From the NCBI GenBank assembly GCA_026419785.1, contig JAODTK010001222.1, positions 124,001-188,000 of the forward strand: DNA of 64,000 nucleotides. Direction: 5' to 3'. A program made the position numbers and the translations under genes. Each line of letters begins with the position of its first letter. Positions within the stretch are counted from its first letter, which is position 1. The notes beneath the pieces were generated by a model. That model was not told the DNA's origin, made no database searches, and saw only the letters and a program-made list of their open reading frames with translations. The stretch is from Sclerodactyla briareus. Lineage: Eukaryota; Echinodermata; Holothuroidea; Dendrochirotida; Sclerodactylidae. Positions 11,700 through 24,032 of this stretch are shown here, in pieces.

Positions 11700-13214
11700 A
11701 ATATGGTGTGGTTCGTCTGGTAGTAAAGGAGAAACTGAAGAAGATCAAAAGTGATAAAGCACCTAGTCCTGACGGAGTTTATCCTTTCTTACTAAAAGCC
11801 TTTGCCGACAAGTTGTCCGTTCCACAGCTATTATTATTCAATAAGAGCTACAGGAAGGTATTGTTCCGGATGATTGAGAGGAGAGCAAATGTTTCCTATT
11901 TTCAAGAAAGGTAACGGTCTCTCTTGTAAACAGCCAGTCAGTCTTACTAGTGTTTGTCTGCAAGGTAATGGAATTAATCATTCGGGATCATGTGGTTGAT
12001 GCTGTCCATGAGCATAGTCTGAATTAGAGATTCTCAGAATGTGTGAGGAAAGATCGTTGTGTGTTTGACTAATTCTCTTGGAATTATGGAAGATGTTACA
12101 TGTCCTGTTGATAACAGCAATTGCTGTTGATATAATTTTCCGGGGACTTTCAGAAAGCTTTGACAAGGTTCCTCATGGAGCCCGTCTCTTCCTCAAGTTG
12201 GAGAGCTTTGGTATGAGGGGATGTCCTTAAGGGATTCGTGAGTGGCTTCATAATAGGGAAAACGAGTTGTCATTAATGGGCGGTAGTAGTCTTGGCAAAG
12301 GTCACTAGTTGTGTTCCCCAGTGAATCGGCTTCTTGAGGCACTTCCTGTTTCTGGCGTATATTGACGATTCTTGAAGGTTCTGTTGATTCAAGGGTAAGC
12401 AGTGTCGCAGACGATACGAAGTGTATCGGGATGTCGGTTCAATGATGATGCTGACTAATTTTTCAAAGGTATCTGGATATAATTTTCCAATGGTCCTTTC
12501 CGACGGTCAAATGTTTTTTCATGTCGACAAGTGTCATAAGTTATGCAGTTAGTTTTCCAAATCGCACGCTTCCCTTCAAGTTGAATTGCCGAATATTCAG
12601 GAGTGATTTCAGAAAAAGATCTTGGGGTTTTGTTTGATTCTTCTTTGGACCTTCCAAGCAGTGTGCCGAAGCTGCTAGAAGAGGTAATTGGATTCTTGGC
12701 TGATTAGGAACCGTCCACTTCATTCTTGATAATGATATTGTTTGCAGCTGTTTAGCAACTGGTGAGACCCGCACCTAGGTATTCTGTACAGTGTGGAATC
12801 CCTACTTGCAAAAGACAAGCAGGTTAAATTGAGAACGTTCATCTAGTGTCAACTGGAATGAATCACTGTCTGAAAAATTTTCTTACGAGAAAGATTAAGA
12901 GGCTCCTCGGTCTACACCATGGACTGAGGCGAATCGGGGTGACTTGATTCAGGTTTTCAAAATTGTCATGACTCGATGGCCTGTCCTTTCCTTTGAATAC
13001 TTCTTTGAATTTTTCCAATGTTACTGGAAGTAGAGGCCACTGTCTCAAGCCTCGGGCAACGCTGCAATGGACATTCGAAATATTTCTTCTCGCAAGAGTG
13101 ATCAATGAGTGGAATTGTCTTCCTGAAAATACTGTTCTGTCCAAGAGCGTGAATGCATTCAAGAACAGATCGGATTTATTTTTCAGTAATCAAGGGGCGT
13201 ATTATTTAGTTTAG
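11700..13214 (+). pseudogene. LINE reverse transcriptase and C-terminal region, degraded
   Basis: The block KIKSDKAPSPDGVYPFLLKA (near 11735) is the finger-domain K-GPDG motif of CR1/Jockey-type reverse transcriptases. It is followed by 'IFKKGN', a 'VSLTSV' segment and 'IIRDHVVDAV'. Near 12147 the segment FQKAFDKVPHG carries the first catalytic aspartate region. The second Asp-Asp box is decayed (about 12400). The end reads RGHCLKPRA, VINEWNCLPENTVLSKSVNA and FKNRSDLF, the conserved RT-tail of these elements. Multiple stops and frame changes show it is non-functional. Confidence 0.88.
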
Positions 13215-13619
13215 TTGGTTCATTTTTCTGTTCCGGGGTGTTGGTGGCTTCGCGGGGTCCGTGGATGAGATTATGTCTTCCTGACCTTATTCACTAACTA
13301 ACTAAACTAAACCTCTATGAACACATGTTTTTGTTGACGGTGCTGCTCGATTGTACCATATTTTGGTTCGATCGAGACACTGTCATCATGTTACAACATT
13401 AAAATCGAAATGCATCACTGGCTGAATCCTCACAAAACAAATCACATATCAAGTGAGGAAACTCGAAGGCAAATGTTGATGTTCAAACATTAGTGAATCA
13501 CAAGGTTCATAGCCTTTGTCCAATTATGTCTACCATTCAGCACATGACATATTCTTTGCTTGAATGTAAAATGTGTATCGAGTCAGAACAACCTTTTTTA
13601 CCTCATGCATAATTGCCTA

Positions 13620-13704
13620 TTATATATATAATAGAGTATTATATATAATATATATATATATATATAGAAATATATATAGAATATATATATATATATATTA
13701 TATA
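13620..13704. repeat. AT microsatellite
   Basis: An interrupted (AT)n tract of about 85 bases with TATAGAATA variants. Confidence 0.95.
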
Positions 13705-15137
13705 GTACATACACTATTCACTTTGTAGATTTTATTTCTGAGAATAGCAGTACTATATAATCAGTAATTGAATATGTTTGAAACTTAGGAATCTTGGTAT
13801 TAAGATGGATATGGTTGATATTAAAATTTTCTCAAAGAGCATGCTTACCGGAGACTTTATTGGGGGGGGTGTTTGGGTTTTTTTTTTGCCATGTGGTATT
13901 GCATATGGGTATATGTTATGGGTTATATATAGGCTATAAAGCCTACAGCCCTTGGTTTTTGTTTTTCGAGAAATTACTATTTTCAGTAACCTATTAAGAA
14001 AAATGGCTTTTCGTTCAGGAAAAATTGGATTACCCAAAGACCTGCAAATTAGTAATAGGATTTTGTGATAAAAAATCCAAGATCATTTTTTCAGCCTCTA
14101 CTTAGTCCCTTTAACATCTATTAATGCCAATAAAGTACATAGAGTTAACCTATAATTCTACATAGTAATTTTCATCACGTATAATTATGCAGTGAAATGA
14201 CACCATATGGTCTATAGTGGTTATTATAGTCACTGTACCACTCACTATGCTATCCTATTTAGTCAATTATGTATCAAGGCATGTATCTAGGTATATTTTT
14301 TTTTTTATCTACTCTCTAAATGATGTTAAAATACACGTAACATAAATCACAAACAGTGTATAATTTTGGTTGCATTTCCTGTATTTCGAATCCAAGAAAG
14401 AGGGTGTGGGATCTAATATCTACAATCACCTAATATAAAAAAAAGAACACTCCACAGGCGCAAAAGCAGTCATTCCTGTTTTTAGTGTTTTCTAGAGACC
14501 TTGAATTCCCAGCACTGCTACAAAGTTCCGTAAATTGCAGTGAGATCTTCATATTCAGACATTGCTGAGAGGTAGTAAATAACATTGTACTGAACTGATC
14601 AAAGGAGTAAGAGAAGGCAGCAAACGAAAGTCCGAACTAAGAAGTGCTTGAACGTACAGCCTCTACAAACAACATGTTACCCACGCTGCCCTCCAGTTTT
14701 TTGGGGGGGGGATAGCATCACTGTTTGGGATTTTTGGCATGTTATAGCCTATTTTTACAGGGCGGCTGGCCCTTCAGCCCTAGATCAGACAGTTCATCAG
14801 GATGATCATATACCTAGATAGGCAGACAAGCACGTATGAACAAGCCATTTGTTATGCTCAACACGAAGTCTAGGGCAACCATGATGTTGTAAAATGGCTG
14901 CCCCACTGAGATAATTGCCCTCCCAGCCTAATTTAGTCCGTAAAATGACCGACCAAGAAATGAAAGGAAAAGAAATAGCATCATCATTACATGGCCCTTG
15001 CGGACACTATAGAAGATAGGTTGTACCAGATGTGGACTCAAAGTTTTGTTGTTGCAACCAATAAACGTAATGAATTACAATCAATTGCTCAATCGTCACC
15101 AATTTATTGCCAAATGAGTAGCTTCGGATTATATTCG
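13705..15137. other. intronic sequence, nothing recognised
   Basis: AT-rich intron of the lipase with short G runs (13861, 14701) and a poly-T run near 14298. No exon or element could be supported. Confidence 0.4.
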
Positions 15138-15238
15138 CTGCTGACAATATTAGGTGCCGCATCCAGGTTCGCACCCTTTGCTGGGCTTTGGATAGGAATA
15201 CCTCTGCTCGGCAAGATACCATTGAAGAAAAAAAAATC
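15138..15238 (+). mobile_element. SINE 3' tail, copy 1 (5'-truncated)
   Basis: The segment 'gcatccaggttcgcaccc', then 'gctgggctttggatagga' and 'cctctgctcggcaagata', matches the 3' part of two longer copies at 30671-31024 (+) and 62146-62507 (-). An A-rich run follows at 15227, as expected for a retroposon end. The tRNA-like head is missing. Confidence 0.8.
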
Positions 15239-18200
15239 AGGCACTTCAGACCTCCAGAAGGAAGGCCAAAGACTGAATAATCCTGAAAACCTCCAAAACA
15301 TAGACCCTCTAAAGGTAGTATAAGGGTCGTATGGAGTAGGTAGTATAAACGTATGAAGGGTCAGAGTTCCTGCAGCCAGGTGATGCCCTGAAACTATAAC
15401 TCACGTGAGGGGCACGTCCACTGCATGACCATCAACAACATTTGGCCTGTTAATTTCCCAGTGTCCCACAACTTCCATTTCATTTCTGCCGTGGTTAAAA
15501 TGTACATCATCAGCAATCCATGAAAATGAGGGGGGGAGGTGGGGTGCGGGGAATGAGAGGTAGATTTAAGGGATATGAGTGTCGCCGCACTGTAAGCGAC
15601 CTCCATTCCTGGCACCCGCAGCCAGCACTCCCTGTAGGCACGCTGATGCTTCAAAGTTTTCGTTTTGTAGTTTTGGTTAAGGCCTTCCTTTTGGGGCGCA
15701 CCCCGTGGAAGTAGACTAGAAATAGCTGGGGAATTTCATCGTTCTGCCGACGCACTGAAATTATGACTGGGTATTAATCTGCCAGTTCATTCCAAATGGT
15801 CTAGCAATTTGGCTATGCCATGTGCTAGAAATATTGGTCAATCAGGTCCATTGTGTGTGCAAGACTTATTGAACCAGGCCTAGAGGCAAAACTGACTTGA
15901 ATATTGATCGCCTGACTTGGTAATTGGCCTAACCTAGATGCAAAAGGAGTTGTCTGTATATCATAACCTAAAGTTGTCGAGTATGCCGGCCTATGTCGTT
16001 CTTCGCATCGGGCCAGGACATGCAAGCTAACGTAGGCCTAACGCTAAGCGTTAGATGATGTTCCAGTACGACCTTGTTTTCATTATCAGTTGTGAATGGG
16101 GGTTAGACACAAAAGTTGTCTACATTCTGCAAATTTCTAACAGCCACAATGCGGGGCACTATCGCAAAACTCAGAATAATAATTCTTCACAAGAAATTGA
16201 ATCGTATATGCACCATACCGCCTCAACAATATTTCATAATTTAGCCGCAAAATTGGTGTATCATTGCTCGCCACCGATAAAAGCTCGTTGGTTTAAGGCA
16301 TGTACCATTCGCGGACCGTTCTTTTGGGGTGCACTTTCCCATGCATGCCCCGCGCGTTCAATGGCTGCAATTGTTGCACGGTAACTAATGGGCGAAGGGA
16401 CGTCTAGTATATAAGTCTGTGATCACAAAAATCATATGTCCAGGCAACAATAGCCTAGAGAGGGCATTTGTTTCATAGCATACGCTAAGCCAGTAGTGCG
16501 GACATGTAGCAAGTCAGTGTTTTACCCTAAATGGTAATGTGACCCAAAGCATTACGGAAGCGCTGTAGTTGTAGGCAGACACAACTGATTCACTACGAGG
16601 AATTAAAACTCGGTCCGGAGAATTAACGGGGCGAAAAAACAAAAACAACAACTAATTAGCGGGATGGTCGAAATAGATAGGGATGTCAAACAGCACTTAT
16701 TCTATCTTTTTCTATTTTAGATGAATAACGGTTTTCATGTCACCATAACACTATGTATGAAGGGAGCTGTCAGGCGCATAGCAGCCGGACTCTACAAACC
16801 CCACTCATTCATTGCCTAGGCGCTTCAGTACGCATGTAGAGGCTTGCTTTTAACCTTCAGGACAACATCTGTGACGCGACATCGGCGGCCATAGTGAAAC
16901 CAAAAATTTACGTTATTTAATATTCTTCTTGGCAGTATTTGGATCTTCGAGCTTCTTTATACAAATCCTCGAATACACTAATGTCTAATAAAAAGCAAAC
17001 GTAACTACATTACTACCCTACTGACAATGTGGCCCCCACTTCATTTACACTCTGCACTCCTGTATCACCACACGCTGCCATTATTCGTGACTTGCGTGCT
17101 GGCGTGAACAGAAACTATATACTCAATTCTGAGGTTCCTAGTTCCCCGGTTTCCTCAGACTCCGATTAGCCCTGGCTACTTTTGAAGATATGAGGACTTG
17201 ACCGGAACAACCTAACAATTTTCCCATTTGCCAGCGGAGGTTCTTAGCCGCGGCAGTTGTCGGTTTACGAGGCCTAACCTAGTAAAACATAGATGATACT
17301 GTCTCTCGGGAGTGACCGCAGAATTAGGAGGCCCGTTTTGAATGGTTCTCGTCCCAACATCATCCCGAAGTGTGTGCACGCCACGCACCTCTCCTACGAA
17401 AATTCTCGCCGCATCCATCCGTGGCTCATTTGCGATCGGAGCTGTGTTTCTTCCCAGATTACATGATCGCAGATGCAATTATATATATTCAGTGACTCGT
17501 GATTCCGTTTGCAAGCTCAAGGTGTTCTTAATGACCTCAACGCTAGAGCACTGATGACACTGTCGTGAATAGGAAATACTTCCATAGCGACTTTCCAAAT
17601 TCTCAAGGGGAGCGACTCAACGACCGTGTATAAAATTAATAAAACCAGAGGACTCGATCTTAGTACGAGACACAAGAAAAATCTGGAGAAATTGTCCTGA
17701 CTCGTAGGGCATTCGGAGGCATCCACCTGATAATGAGTCCAGGTCAGCATACCCATATACTGCCAACTAAAACCCACCGCATAATCCAGCCCAGGCAGGT
17801 GCTAACATCGTAAGAGCTAGTCTACAAACTTTCCCTGAAAGTCGTCGAGGCTGGCAAACGGAGTGCCAAACAGAACAGAAAAGAGAATATCACTCGAGGA
17901 CAGCCTCACCATCAGACCTGAGCATCTCTTGATGTATACTCGTATCATTCTAATGGACGCGCACTGCACGAAGGCAATCTCGGAAACATGCGCGTTTATT
18001 TTAGACGGTCGTCTCGGGAAATGGTACACGTGTGCGAGAATGCTACTACATTACCTACATATGAGCGAATCAGCAAAAAGTGATGAACTGTTATACAAAT
18101 ACTGGCCAGATGGACTGAGTGTGATGCTTGGCAACCACCCCAAGGCTAACTGTACGTATTTGCAAATTACTTGTTTTCGCTAAGGGGACCGGCAGCCCCG

Positions 18201-19682
18201 AGCCCGCCCGCAACAGCGCCTGCAGCACGCAGGCCCCGGACATGCTGTACTGAAGATCCTATACAAAAACAGAAGTCAGTGTGGCAAAACCAAAAAGGCC
18301 TGTGCCTATGCAAACAGCGCCCTCAATAGACCGTGGTGTTATAGTGACATGGCATTCAGGCTACAAGATTCGCATTTCGTCGTAAGATTAGCATATGCTC
18401 CGTTTGCAACCTCCTTTGATCCGAGCTTCACATTATTAAGCTCTAGTTCACTCCGTGATGTCCTACCTTACGCTTAGATGGGTGTTTCGCCAGACGCAAT
18501 CGATTTGTATTTCGAATCAAAATCATGTGGTTTCTGTGGCTTCCGTCATTAGATCGCTGATTTCCGCGTTTCTGAAACAGGAACACTCACTGAAGATGTT
18601 GCAGAATCTTGCACTATGATAATTCATCTTCACTATGACACCACGACGGTTTTCGGGGAGTCTTGGTCGAAGGAATTCGCGGATAGAGAGTAAACAAACT
18701 GATGTGTTTTACAATGTTACACAATAGGGCGCCTCCTCAATCGAGTTGGTGTTCTCTGGACGGAAATTTGGACAGGGCACACAATACGCGCCTGAAGGCC
18801 TCTACAGTTAATATAATTAGCTCCATGGCCAGCACGTGCGCCCAAGGGGGTTGGCCACCCAGTTGGCAGCGGAGCCAGCTTACACACTACAGTGTAATCA
18901 AGGATCGAACACTTTCTCGAAACCTGGAGAGCGGAACTGCCACGTTCAACGTGACTCTAACAGACGCAAAGATGAGACTTTTGCATATATCCGTAAACAA
19001 ATCCCATCACCCCAGAGAATCCACTGCATCACAGAGGATCGGATGAAGTGAAGACCAAGACCTCGCCGATAGCAACTGCAAATTCAGCCACCCATGTAAA
19101 AACGTCCGGCGACTTGCTGGATTCTGACCCGGAAAATTCTTGTTTGTAAATGTCATGATACCACTTAAGGGTTCTCCTCTAGGTACGCGAAGGGTTTTTA
19201 AGACACAGTGTGGCACGGTGGCAGGCACTCCCAAAAGAGCCAACTTACACATGTCAGTACAGGGCATACTCACATTCGCTGGCGCTGAGTTTGGTACCAG
19301 CCAGGATAATTGCTAGCCGTTTAAGGGCGATTGGCAAGCCGGGCAGCGCACGCTCCTGCAGAACGTGCGCCCAGCGAGGGTTGGCACCAGGCGAGCGAGG
19401 TGACGACTGAGCTCTTCATGAGAGATGTTGGACGGAAAGCCTACGCTAAAAAGTTTTAATGTCACGTGAACCGTGAGAAGGGGGGCCCTCCTCTTAGAAC
19501 GGTAGTCACAGTGGTCTATACATACACACATACATGCATTACAGGCACGTAAACTACTGCGACTATCGTAACTCGATACACATACAAAACAGGAAATAGG
19601 GACAGAAAGCTAGAATACGCCTCGTGTAGCGGAATTGCATGTATAAGAGACACGAAAGAATGTGTTATGTTAATTTTTTCAG
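15239..19682. other. lipase intron; unassigned open frames
   Basis: I see no recognisable gene. A frame open for 107 codons at 17863-18183 (+) is noted as a finding. A G-rich patch occurs at 15530-15560. Two diverged sequences sharing 'cgtgcgccca' followed by 'gggttggc' lie near 18836 and 19365, possibly an old repeat. Confidence 0.35.
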
Positions 19683-19809
19683 GGCGTGATCCAGCTGGAC
19701 CGCTGTTCTCACACGAGCGTCACGTCAGTGTCGATTGGAGTCCAGTGATGCTTCCTTCGTTGACGTCATTCATACCAACGGTCACAAGTATGGCTTCGGA
19801 CTATGGCAG
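19683..19809 (+). CDS. pancreatic-type lipase, exon with catalytic Asp (frameshifted)
   Basis: This exon continues the lipase. After the acceptor TTTTTTCAG at 19682 the split codon from the previous exon completes T-G-R and the sequence reads RDPAGPLFSHERHVSVDW. The DPAG aspartate is the acid of the catalytic triad in this family. Near 19741 the frame must gain one base (cc to ccc would do it) to continue as SDASFVDVIHTNGHKYGFG, the family's S-DA-FVDVIHT block. With that base the exon runs from phase 1 to phase 0, matching the next exon. The donor reads CAG|TTAATT; one missing G would make CAG|GTTAATT, so the splice site shows the same kind of one-base loss. The intron upstream is 12.2 kb and the one downstream 3.9 kb. 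Confidence 0.88.
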
Positions 19810-21199
19810 TTAATTTGGACCGCACCATCCCGGACTTCATTCTGTTTATGAACCTAATTGAAGTTTGGGTCCTCATAAGGGTTACTAATCGTCAATAAAG
19901 CATAGATCTTCCACAAAGCATCTGTGTTGTGGTCGGAGACCCCAGGAACATATGCGATCGTATGTGGTGTGTGGGCATGTGTGTGTTTCACTTGTAATCC
20001 AGCTACCAAAGAATGGTAAGAAGGATCACTCTCAAACCTGGTTGGTAGACTGTCGTATAATTCTGAATACTTCCATTTCTTCAGTATGGATCTCATGGAA
20101 ATTAGTGGCCCGAAAATCTTTAACAAACGATGTTCGACAGGAATAGTATTTTTGGTGACCGATAAGTGGAAGCGCAGGTGGTGTATTTGCTTTGTCTTTG
20201 TATTGCACTTTTAACTTGGGTGAGTATTGTCGCTACCGAGATGTTTTATCTGATTATCATTCGAGGGGCTCAAAACCATAGTGGGCCTAGCACCCATGGC
20301 TTACAGCAGGGGGCCTAGTTTTGAGAAAACATGGTCCATAGTTTTTCTGTTAATTGTAATCAACAGTTCACTGAAAAAAAATTCTGTAAAAATTCTCTCT
20401 CAACCCCGTGTTTACTTTATGTAATCTTAGTTTCAAATGGCGATAATCCATTATGCGCCAATTTACCATTCAAACGTAGTTGAATGAATTCTGTGGTTTT
20501 GGGTATTTTCGCGTCTAAGACTTATTAAGACATTTACCGATAAAGCGTCTTGATATAACTTCCATCCCGATGCAGTGAACGCAAGTTGCAATTGAAAATC
20601 CAATATGTCGGGTTTCCCTCATTTATAGCTCAATTCGGGTAACGTTAACCCCGACAATTAAGAGCAACTACCGTCCCAGCCCACGAACACCGGAATCCAC
20701 TTCGAACAATGGGATACAAATCCGTAATTAGGGTATACCTGGTATAATACCATGCACGTGCTTACGGCGTGTTGCTTGCGTCCACCAAAACCGTAAATTG
20801 GGTGAGTTTTTAAATAACATTTACAATATTGCACCCGTGCCATCACTACTGAAGAACTCAATACCGTATTGGGTAACACTGATAACTGGAAGAATTTTTG
20901 TAGTGAAATAGCAACTTTATTTCTCAATTCTCTGAGGTTTGCTTCGAGTCGAACTGGCACGAAGTGCAGATCGTTGACCATACATTGCCTAATGCGATAG
21001 GTTAGGTCCATAGGTCGGGCTGTGTAGTAACGTTTGGCTAAAATGAGGCCTATATCATTATTGTTACTCACACTCACACTCACACTAACACGGTCCCAAA
21101 CCCACCTTTGCAGCTTCAGCTTCATTTTGAATCTGCCCACGGCGATTCCGACTAGACAGTGCATGGTTGTGATACAGGGGAAGGGGGATTTGTCCCACA

Positions 21200-21415
21200 A
21201 TAGTGCCTTTCAAAACTGGGGAGGGGCAAAATGGGGAGGGCGGAAAATTCCCATGCCCCCAGTCCCCCGAAGTGCCACCACTCTCTAGTCATTATCTATT
21301 CCTGGGCATTTTCCAATTTTGTTGTACCCCCAGCCTCCCAAAACCTGGAGGGAACAAAATGGGGGCGGCAACTGTCACAACCCCCGGGCCCCCCATATCG
21401 CCACTGTCTAGTCTG
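21200..21415 (+). repeat. two-unit diverged duplication, G/C-rich
   Basis: Two units about 140 bp apart share 'caaaactgg', 'caaaatgggg' followed by C runs ('cccagtcccc', 'cccgggcccc') and 'gccac'. The units have diverged. Several overlapping open frames here are by-products. Confidence 0.6.
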
Positions 21416-22687
21416 GATCACATCATGGGGCATCTCCCCCTCCCCCCCCCTAAGAAAAATAATGATTTTGTTGTTTGACATTGTAAAAAAATTGCGCGTA
21501 CAGAAAAAATGGTTATGGTTTTTTTACAAAAAAAAAGTTTTTGCAACGAATATTCGTGTTTCAATGTGATCTTATATATCTTGTGGCTTTCATAAACAAA
21601 AAAAACTATGCACCAAGATGAGCCCAGTGGGTTGAAGTAGAACCTTTGAAGTGGTTTCCGCAGAAATCTAGGTTAACATAACTCTGGTAGTGGTTTGCCT
21701 GCAAGACGAGTGTTTATGAAGGAAACCCCATAACATGGTTGCAGCAACTCATTTCTGTGGAAACACGAGAAATAGGCGTAACCTTCAACTCATGCCACGG
21801 TTAATCTGATAGTTAACGTTCAGCCTGTATGTAACACGGTTAATCAAAGGAAACACGAATGGTCGTTGCAGCAACTTTCAGCAATTTTTCTAGTAAACGT
21901 TTACATTTTTTTTTACAGTGTATGGTTTCAGAGGCATACTCTTTATTTTCAGTTACTGCATAATAACGGTTTTACAACATATATACAAGACACAAAAACA
22001 CTTGATGAGTATTGTTAATTAATGCAATTAATGGGATAGCCCGCTATGGCACAAGCCGTACAGGCTATATTTAGTGGGCGTTAAGGCGGGAGGACATCCA
22101 TTTTGCCCATGACTCATCTATACCTCTTCAGCATCACTGCACAGCTGGTGTTGTGTGTCTCAGGGTCTGATATAGCATGTGATGGACAGGGGGGTGGGGG
22201 TGGGGGTGGGGGTGGGGAAGAGTAGGTCGTGTAAGACTTCATTTTTCGCCTCTTGGATGGGTCTCCCATCAGGATATACGATGGCGGGTGCTATTTCCTC
22301 CCGTATTTCAGAGATGGTGGGCGACCACTGAGCTCCCCTTGTCTTTAGAACGATGCATCGGAAATCACCCTACTCTTGGTTCGAGTAATTGAAAAATATG
22401 TTGAATGGATCTTTAAACCAGTTCACCTTCGCCTTTCTATTATCGTATTCATGGAGATTGAGGATTTCATCTGTATTCTACAAGACTGTTGGCACTGAGA
22501 TGTAGGCTCTCCACTTATTGAGAACATGTGCAATAGCCCACTGCGGCTTATTTTACTTCCAGTTATCCCAGAAACAGGATGGGGTGACGGAATAGAGGGC
22601 GCTATTAAAACTTTTCTCCATGCAGCAGATGTAGTAGAGGGCAGTAATGCTGGTAACTCAATTTCGACCTAGCTAAATGTGGGTTAG

Positions 22688-22705
22688 CCCCCCCCCCCCC
22701 CCCCT
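22688..22705 (+). repeat. poly-C tract
   Basis: About 18 consecutive C residues within the lipase intron. Confidence 0.95.
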
Positions 22706-23727
22706 GATCTGAACTGCTGACGCCCCGAAGCCTAGTAGGTAGGGCCATAGAAGTAAAATGTGAATAAACTCTCGCGATACCATGTAAAGACCCGGCGAGC
22801 ATAGCGGTACCAACGTACAAGGATTCTTTAGATTCAAGTTGGCATACCAATGCCATTTTCAATTTAAATGCCCGCTCACACATTGGCAATTGGCAACATA
22901 CATCAAGAATGGGGAGAATCTACAGTTATACACATAAAACGAGGGGAACTCTTTGTATATGTTGGCGGAATACGCTGATAGAGTACATCAACGAGAACGT
23001 AACAGACTCGGACCGTCCAATATAAACAACCAAGGCACGAAAATCGTAAGAGATTTGTTATTTGTGTCGTGCCTGCTCAAACCATTCCAACGTGCTTACC
23101 GTATTCACGGATTCGCCGTAACGTCAGTATGGTACGCACAGTGTCCTCACATAATTTGTTACAAAATAAAAGTCTTATCCCAAACTTTGAATTATAAATA
23201 ATCACTTTTCACACCGCCATGTTTCAAAGCTCATTCAAAGCTACAAGGTATACTGATAAAACCATTTTGTTAGAATAACCGGAAAATGTAACTGTCTAAA
23301 TTTTTGACAAGCCTCGTGACGTTACTAGCGGATATTTTGCTTTTGTGACGACATCGATAGCGTATATATCTCTGTTCCCTGAATGATAACGATCACCAAT
23401 AAAAACTGAAGAAGGGAAGTAAACAATTTCAACGGACCTGAAAACGAAAACATTACAAACATCACCATTTTGCCAAAATTGTTGTCTGTTAAGCGTACTG
23501 CAGCTGAGTGTGACACAGGCGACTAAGCTCTTACTTCTTATTGAGTCCCCACGAGCCATCGCAAGGCACGTACCCAAGCCGCAACATCTTGCTGGCCCTC
23601 GTAGACGAGGATGAATTTATTGGGGCTGCTAGAGTTCCATATTGATGCGTTCGATAGGCCAGAAAATTGTTTGGCGGTTTTAAAAGAGAAATCAAATTTA
23701 AATGATCGTTCTCTCCTGCTTTTGCAG

Positions 23728-24032
23728 CTGGGTCACCAGACGTTTAACTTAACCCCCAACGGCGGGATGCTTCAGCCCGATGTGGAGTCCGTTGGGGTTC
23801 ATTTGTCATCACCTTCCGTAGCATCGAATACTTCGTCTGGAGTATCCGAAATAGAGGGCACTGCTACTTCAACGCACATCGATGCACCTCGTGGAACGAC
23901 TTCATGTCAGGTCTATGCAACGCTCCATGCAGCGACGAGAGGACCTGTGCCAGAATGGGATACTACGTCAGAAGGGACCAACCAATAGGGAGATACTTTC
24001 TCCGTACAAACAAATATCGACCTTATTGTTGA
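23728..24032 (+). CDS. pancreatic-type lipase, terminal exon (frameshifted)
   Basis: The acceptor TGCTTTTGCAG ends at 23727 and the exon starts in phase 0 as LGHQTFNLTPNGGMLQP, the family's GH-DFYPNGG-QPGC region. One missing G gives QPGCGV. The histidine block, CHHL then RSIEYFV, is spread over two frames, so two further indels lie within about 45 bases; CHHL holds the likely catalytic histidine (family pattern C-H-RS). From there one frame runs to the end: SIRNRGHCYFNAHRC, TSWNDFMSG, APCSDERTCARMGYYV and PIGRYFLRTNKYRPYC, then TGA at 24030-24032. The Cys-rich end and the stop directly after the lipase domain mean there is no PLAT domain, as in many invertebrate members. Whether it is a real gene with assembly errors or a pseudogene cannot be settled here. 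Confidence 0.92.

Larger units (their letters stand above)
9700..13312 (+). mobile_element. CR1-like non-LTR retrotransposon, nearly full length, degraded
   Basis: Parts appear in the expected order on the + strand: an ORF1-like SGNH domain (9850-10330), an endonuclease (10430-11060), reverse transcriptase (11700-12450) and the C-terminal tail ending near 13214. The 3' end shows a short repeat tail at about 13291-13312 (actaactaactaaactaaa), typical of CR1/L2-type elements, which end in microsatellite-like repeats rather than long poly(A). Stops and frame changes occur throughout, so this copy is inactive. It lies in the lipase intron in the same orientation as the gene. The 5' boundary is uncertain. 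Confidence 0.88.
19810..23727. other. lipase intron with low-complexity sequence
   Basis: The intron holds a CACACT run (21067-21090), a two-unit G/C-rich duplication at 21200-21410, a GGGGGT run at 22185-22217 and a C tract at 22688-22705. Open frames through them are not convincing. A minus-strand candidate exon near 23330-23440 is described as a finding. Confidence 0.5.

Noticed and set aside
20658-21200. 180-codon minus-strand frame
   Set aside because: Includes translated CACACT repeat (SVSVSVS), no domain and no context; likely chance.
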